NCBI GenBank assembly: GCA_902477365.1
Contig: CABSGW010000124.1
Location: 1 to 7,626 of the forward strand
Length of the DNA: 7,626 nucleotides
Direction of reading: 5' to 3'
Source: an uncultured Prevotellaceae bacterium
GTDB taxonomy: Bacteria > Bacteroidota > Bacteroidia > Bacteroidales > Bacteroidaceae
The notes under the pieces are model-generated. The model had not been told where the DNA came from. It saw only the letters and a program-made list of their open reading frames with translations, and made no database searches. The translations under genes were made by a program, and so were the position numbers. Shown here in pieces: positions 6,190 through 7,626 of this stretch. Numbering within the stretch: position 1 is the stretch's first letter; each line of letters opens with the position of its first letter.

Positions 6190-7302
6190 TTATAATTCCG
6201 ATTCTTTCAACCGTTCTGCATTTTCTGCGATGGTAAGATGGTCTATGCAATCTTGGATATCGCCATTCATAAAGGCCGAAAGGTTGTAAATCGTGTAATT
6301 GATACGGTGGTCGGTTATGCGCCCTTGCGGATAGTTGTAGGTGCGTATCTTGGCCGATCTGTCTCCTGTTGAAACTAATGTTTTGCGACGCGATGCTATA
6401 TCGTCTACATACTTCTGGTGTTCCTTGTCGTAGATAAATGTACGCAGACGGGCCAATGCACGCTCTTTATTTTTGGGCTGGTCGCGTGTCTCGGTACATT
6501 CTATCAATATTTCCTCTACTTCGCCCGTGTTAGGATTTCTCCAGTTGTAGCGCAAGCGTACTCCTGATTCCACTTTATTGACATTCTGGCCACCGGCTCC
6601 GCTTGAGCGGAAGGTATCCCATTTTATCTCTCCTTCGTTAATTACCACATCAAATGCTTCGGCTTCGGGTAGTACGGCTACGGTTGCGGCCGACGTGTGC
6701 ACACGTCCTTGCGTTTCGGTGGCAGGAACACGTTGCACACGGTGTACGCCACTTTCGTATTTGAGTACACCATATACATTGTCTCCTGTTACGGAACATA
6801 CAATTTCCTTGAATCCGCCGGCGGCTCCCTCGCTGGCACTGGAGATCTCCATTTTCCATCCTTTGGTCTCGGCATATTTGGCGTACATGCGGAATAGGTC
6901 ACCCGCAAAGAGGGCCGCTTCGTCTCCGCCTGTTCCGCCACGAATTTCAAGAATGGCATTTTTGGAATCTTCCGGATCGGCCGGTATAAGTAACCATTTG
7001 ATTTGTTCCTCCAGTTCCGGGATGCGTGCTTCGCTTAGGGCTATTTCTTCGCGCGCCATCTCTTTAATGTCTGGATCGTCTTCAGTCAGGAGCAAACGCT
7101 TGCCTTCGTCCAGGTTTGCCAACAAGTTTTCATATTCCTTTTTAGCCGTCATCAGGTCTTCAAGGTCTTTATACTCCTTGGTCAGGCGTACATAACGGCG
7201 TTGGTCGGTGATGACGTCCGGGTCGGTGATGAGTGTTGAGACTTCTTCAAAACGGGCTTGCAAGCCATCTAATTTCTCTAAAAGGGTATTCTTTTCTGCC
7301 AT
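6190..7302 (-). CDS. prfA: Peptide chain release factor 1 (RF1)
   Basis: RF1 recognises UAA and UAG stop codons in the ribosomal A site and triggers release of the finished protein. The 370 residues are slightly longer than the E. coli 360. The N-terminal helical domain (about 1-105) is followed by the decoding domain, where the tripeptide PAT (193-195, in RVPATETQGR) marks RF1 and not RF2. The peptidyl-tRNA hydrolysis motif GGQ is at 237-239 (SSGAGGQNVNKVESG); its glutamine is normally methylated by PrmC. No RF2-type frameshift is present. The start is 3 nt beyond the purM stop, so the two are probably co-transcribed and translationally coupled. Every stop codon seen in this window except lpxD (TGA) is TAA or TAG, that is, readable by RF1. 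Confidence 0.98.
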   Translation of the reverse strand: MAEKNTLLEKLDGLQARFEEVSTLITDPDVITDQRRYVRLTKEYKDLEDLMTAKKEYENLLANLDEGKRLLLTEDDPDIKEMAREEIALSEARIPELEEQIKWLLIPADPEDSKNAILEIRGGTGGDEAALFAGDLFRMYAKYAETKGWKMEISSASEGAAGGFKEIVCSVTGDNVYGVLKYESGVHRVQRVPATETQGRVHTSAATVAVLPEAEAFDVVINEGEIKWDTFRSSGAGGQNVNKVESGVRLRYNWRNPNTGEVEEILIECTETRDQPKNKERALARLRTFIYDKEHQKYVDDIASRRKTLVSTGDRSAKIRTYNYPQGRITDHRINYTIYNLSAFMNGDIQDCIDHLTIAENAERLKESEL

Positions 7303-7305
7303 CTT

Positions 7306-7626
7306 TTAGTAATTAAATTCGCCAAATTCACTTCGAATTGTAAGTGATTTAGTGCCTTCTTCAATATGACCCACAATTTGTGCGTCTATACCAAAGGATT
7401 GACTTATTTCGATTACGCGATCGGCATGTTCTGGTGCTAAATAGACTTCTAACCGATGGCCCATATTGAATACTTTGTACATCTCACTCCAGTCTGTACC
7501 ACTTTCTTGTGCAATGGTCTTGAACAATGGGGGGACGGGGAACAGGTTGTCTTTGATGACGCGGCAATTATCATTGACAAAGTGAAGGACTTTTGTTTGC
7601 GCGCTTCTCTTTTCTTCACTTTCCTT
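7306..7626 (-). CDS. purM: Phosphoribosylformylglycinamidine cyclo-ligase (AIR synthetase), C-terminal fragment
   Basis: The last 106 codons of purM lie in the window; the 5' part is beyond the edge. PurM closes the imidazole ring of purines, turning FGAM into AIR with ATP. The visible part is the C-terminal ATP-binding-fold domain: QTKVLHF, then KDNLFPVPPLF and SGTDWSEMYKVFNMGHRLEV, followed by SFGIDAQIVG. FNMGHR corresponds to the FNMGxG-type motif of the family, in the form seen in Bacteroidetes. The frame is open to the window end, so there is no start here; the TTG at 7525-7527 is an internal leucine, not a start. The first 9 residues visible (KESEEKRSA) do not resemble the glycine-rich segment expected at this place. 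The gene ends 3 nt before prfA. Confidence 0.9.
   Translation of the reverse strand, partial: KESEEKRSAQTKVLHFVNDNCRVIKDNLFPVPPLFKTIAQESGTDWSEMYKVFNMGHRLEVYLAPEHADRVIEISQSFGIDAQIVGHIEEGTKSLTIRSEFGEFNY

Noticed and set aside
6650..6859. Minus-strand open frame of 69 codons in another frame of prfA
   Set aside because: It is nested in the middle of prfA and is Arg- and Cys-rich with no recognisable pattern; a frame shadow.
6578..7195. Plus-strand open frame of 205 codons antisense to prfA
   Set aside because: It lies wholly inside prfA, is rich in Ser, Arg and Pro as expected from an antisense reading, shows no recognisable domain, and the minus-strand gene is certain.
1..7626. CRISPR array, insertion sequence, tRNA or defence genes
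   Set aside because: No regularly spaced repeats, transposase or terminal inverted repeats, cloverleaf-like sequence, or defence domains were seen; the window is almost fully occupied by housekeeping genes.

Overview
The window looks like ordinary chromosome from a member of the Bacteroidales, most likely Bacteroides or a close relative. The main reasons are the LpxC-FabZ fusion protein, the gene order lpxD - lpxC/fabZ - lpxA - pRiA4b-ORF3-like gene - miaA, the long (type 2) PyrF, the moderately AT-rich DNA, and the lack of Shine-Dalgarno sequences before most genes. The assignment rests on protein resemblance and gene order from memory; no database was searched.

All genes are on the minus strand, so transcription runs from high to low coordinates. 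Region 1 (about 7626 to 5323) is housekeeping: the 3' end of purM (purine synthesis), prfA (release factor RF1) 3 nt downstream, and pyrF (UMP synthesis) 39 nt after that. A 16-bp-arm inverted repeat lies just after pyrF and probably ends this unit. Region 2 (5177 to 3957) is a single gene for an HD-domain phosphohydrolase of unknown substrate. A gap of about 100 bp, probably holding a promoter, separates it from lpxD. Region 3 (3855 to 1) is the lipid A operon: lpxD, lpxC/fabZ (overlapping lpxD by 7 nt), lpxA, a small acidic-tailed protein of the plasmid pRiA4b ORF-3-like family, and the first 11 codons of miaA.

LpxA, LpxC and LpxD are the first three acyl-transfer and deacetylation enzymes of the Raetz pathway for lipid A. 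FabZ, fused to LpxC, dehydrates 3-hydroxyacyl-ACP, the same kind of substrate that LpxA and LpxD consume. One polypeptide therefore carries both the committed lipid A step and the competing fatty-acid elongation step. This fusion is known in Bacteroidetes and is not new.

I see no mobile element, CRISPR array, tRNA, rRNA, toxin-antitoxin pair or defence system, and no convincing undescribed system. The points most worth a second look are the uncharacterised acidic protein between lpxA and miaA, the hairpin and possible promoter between pyrF and the HD gene, and a segment of PurM at the window edge that lacks the glycine-rich motif expected there. Two reading frames (lpxD and the HD gene) are open upstream of their likely real starts; the starts given here are the shorter, better supported ones.
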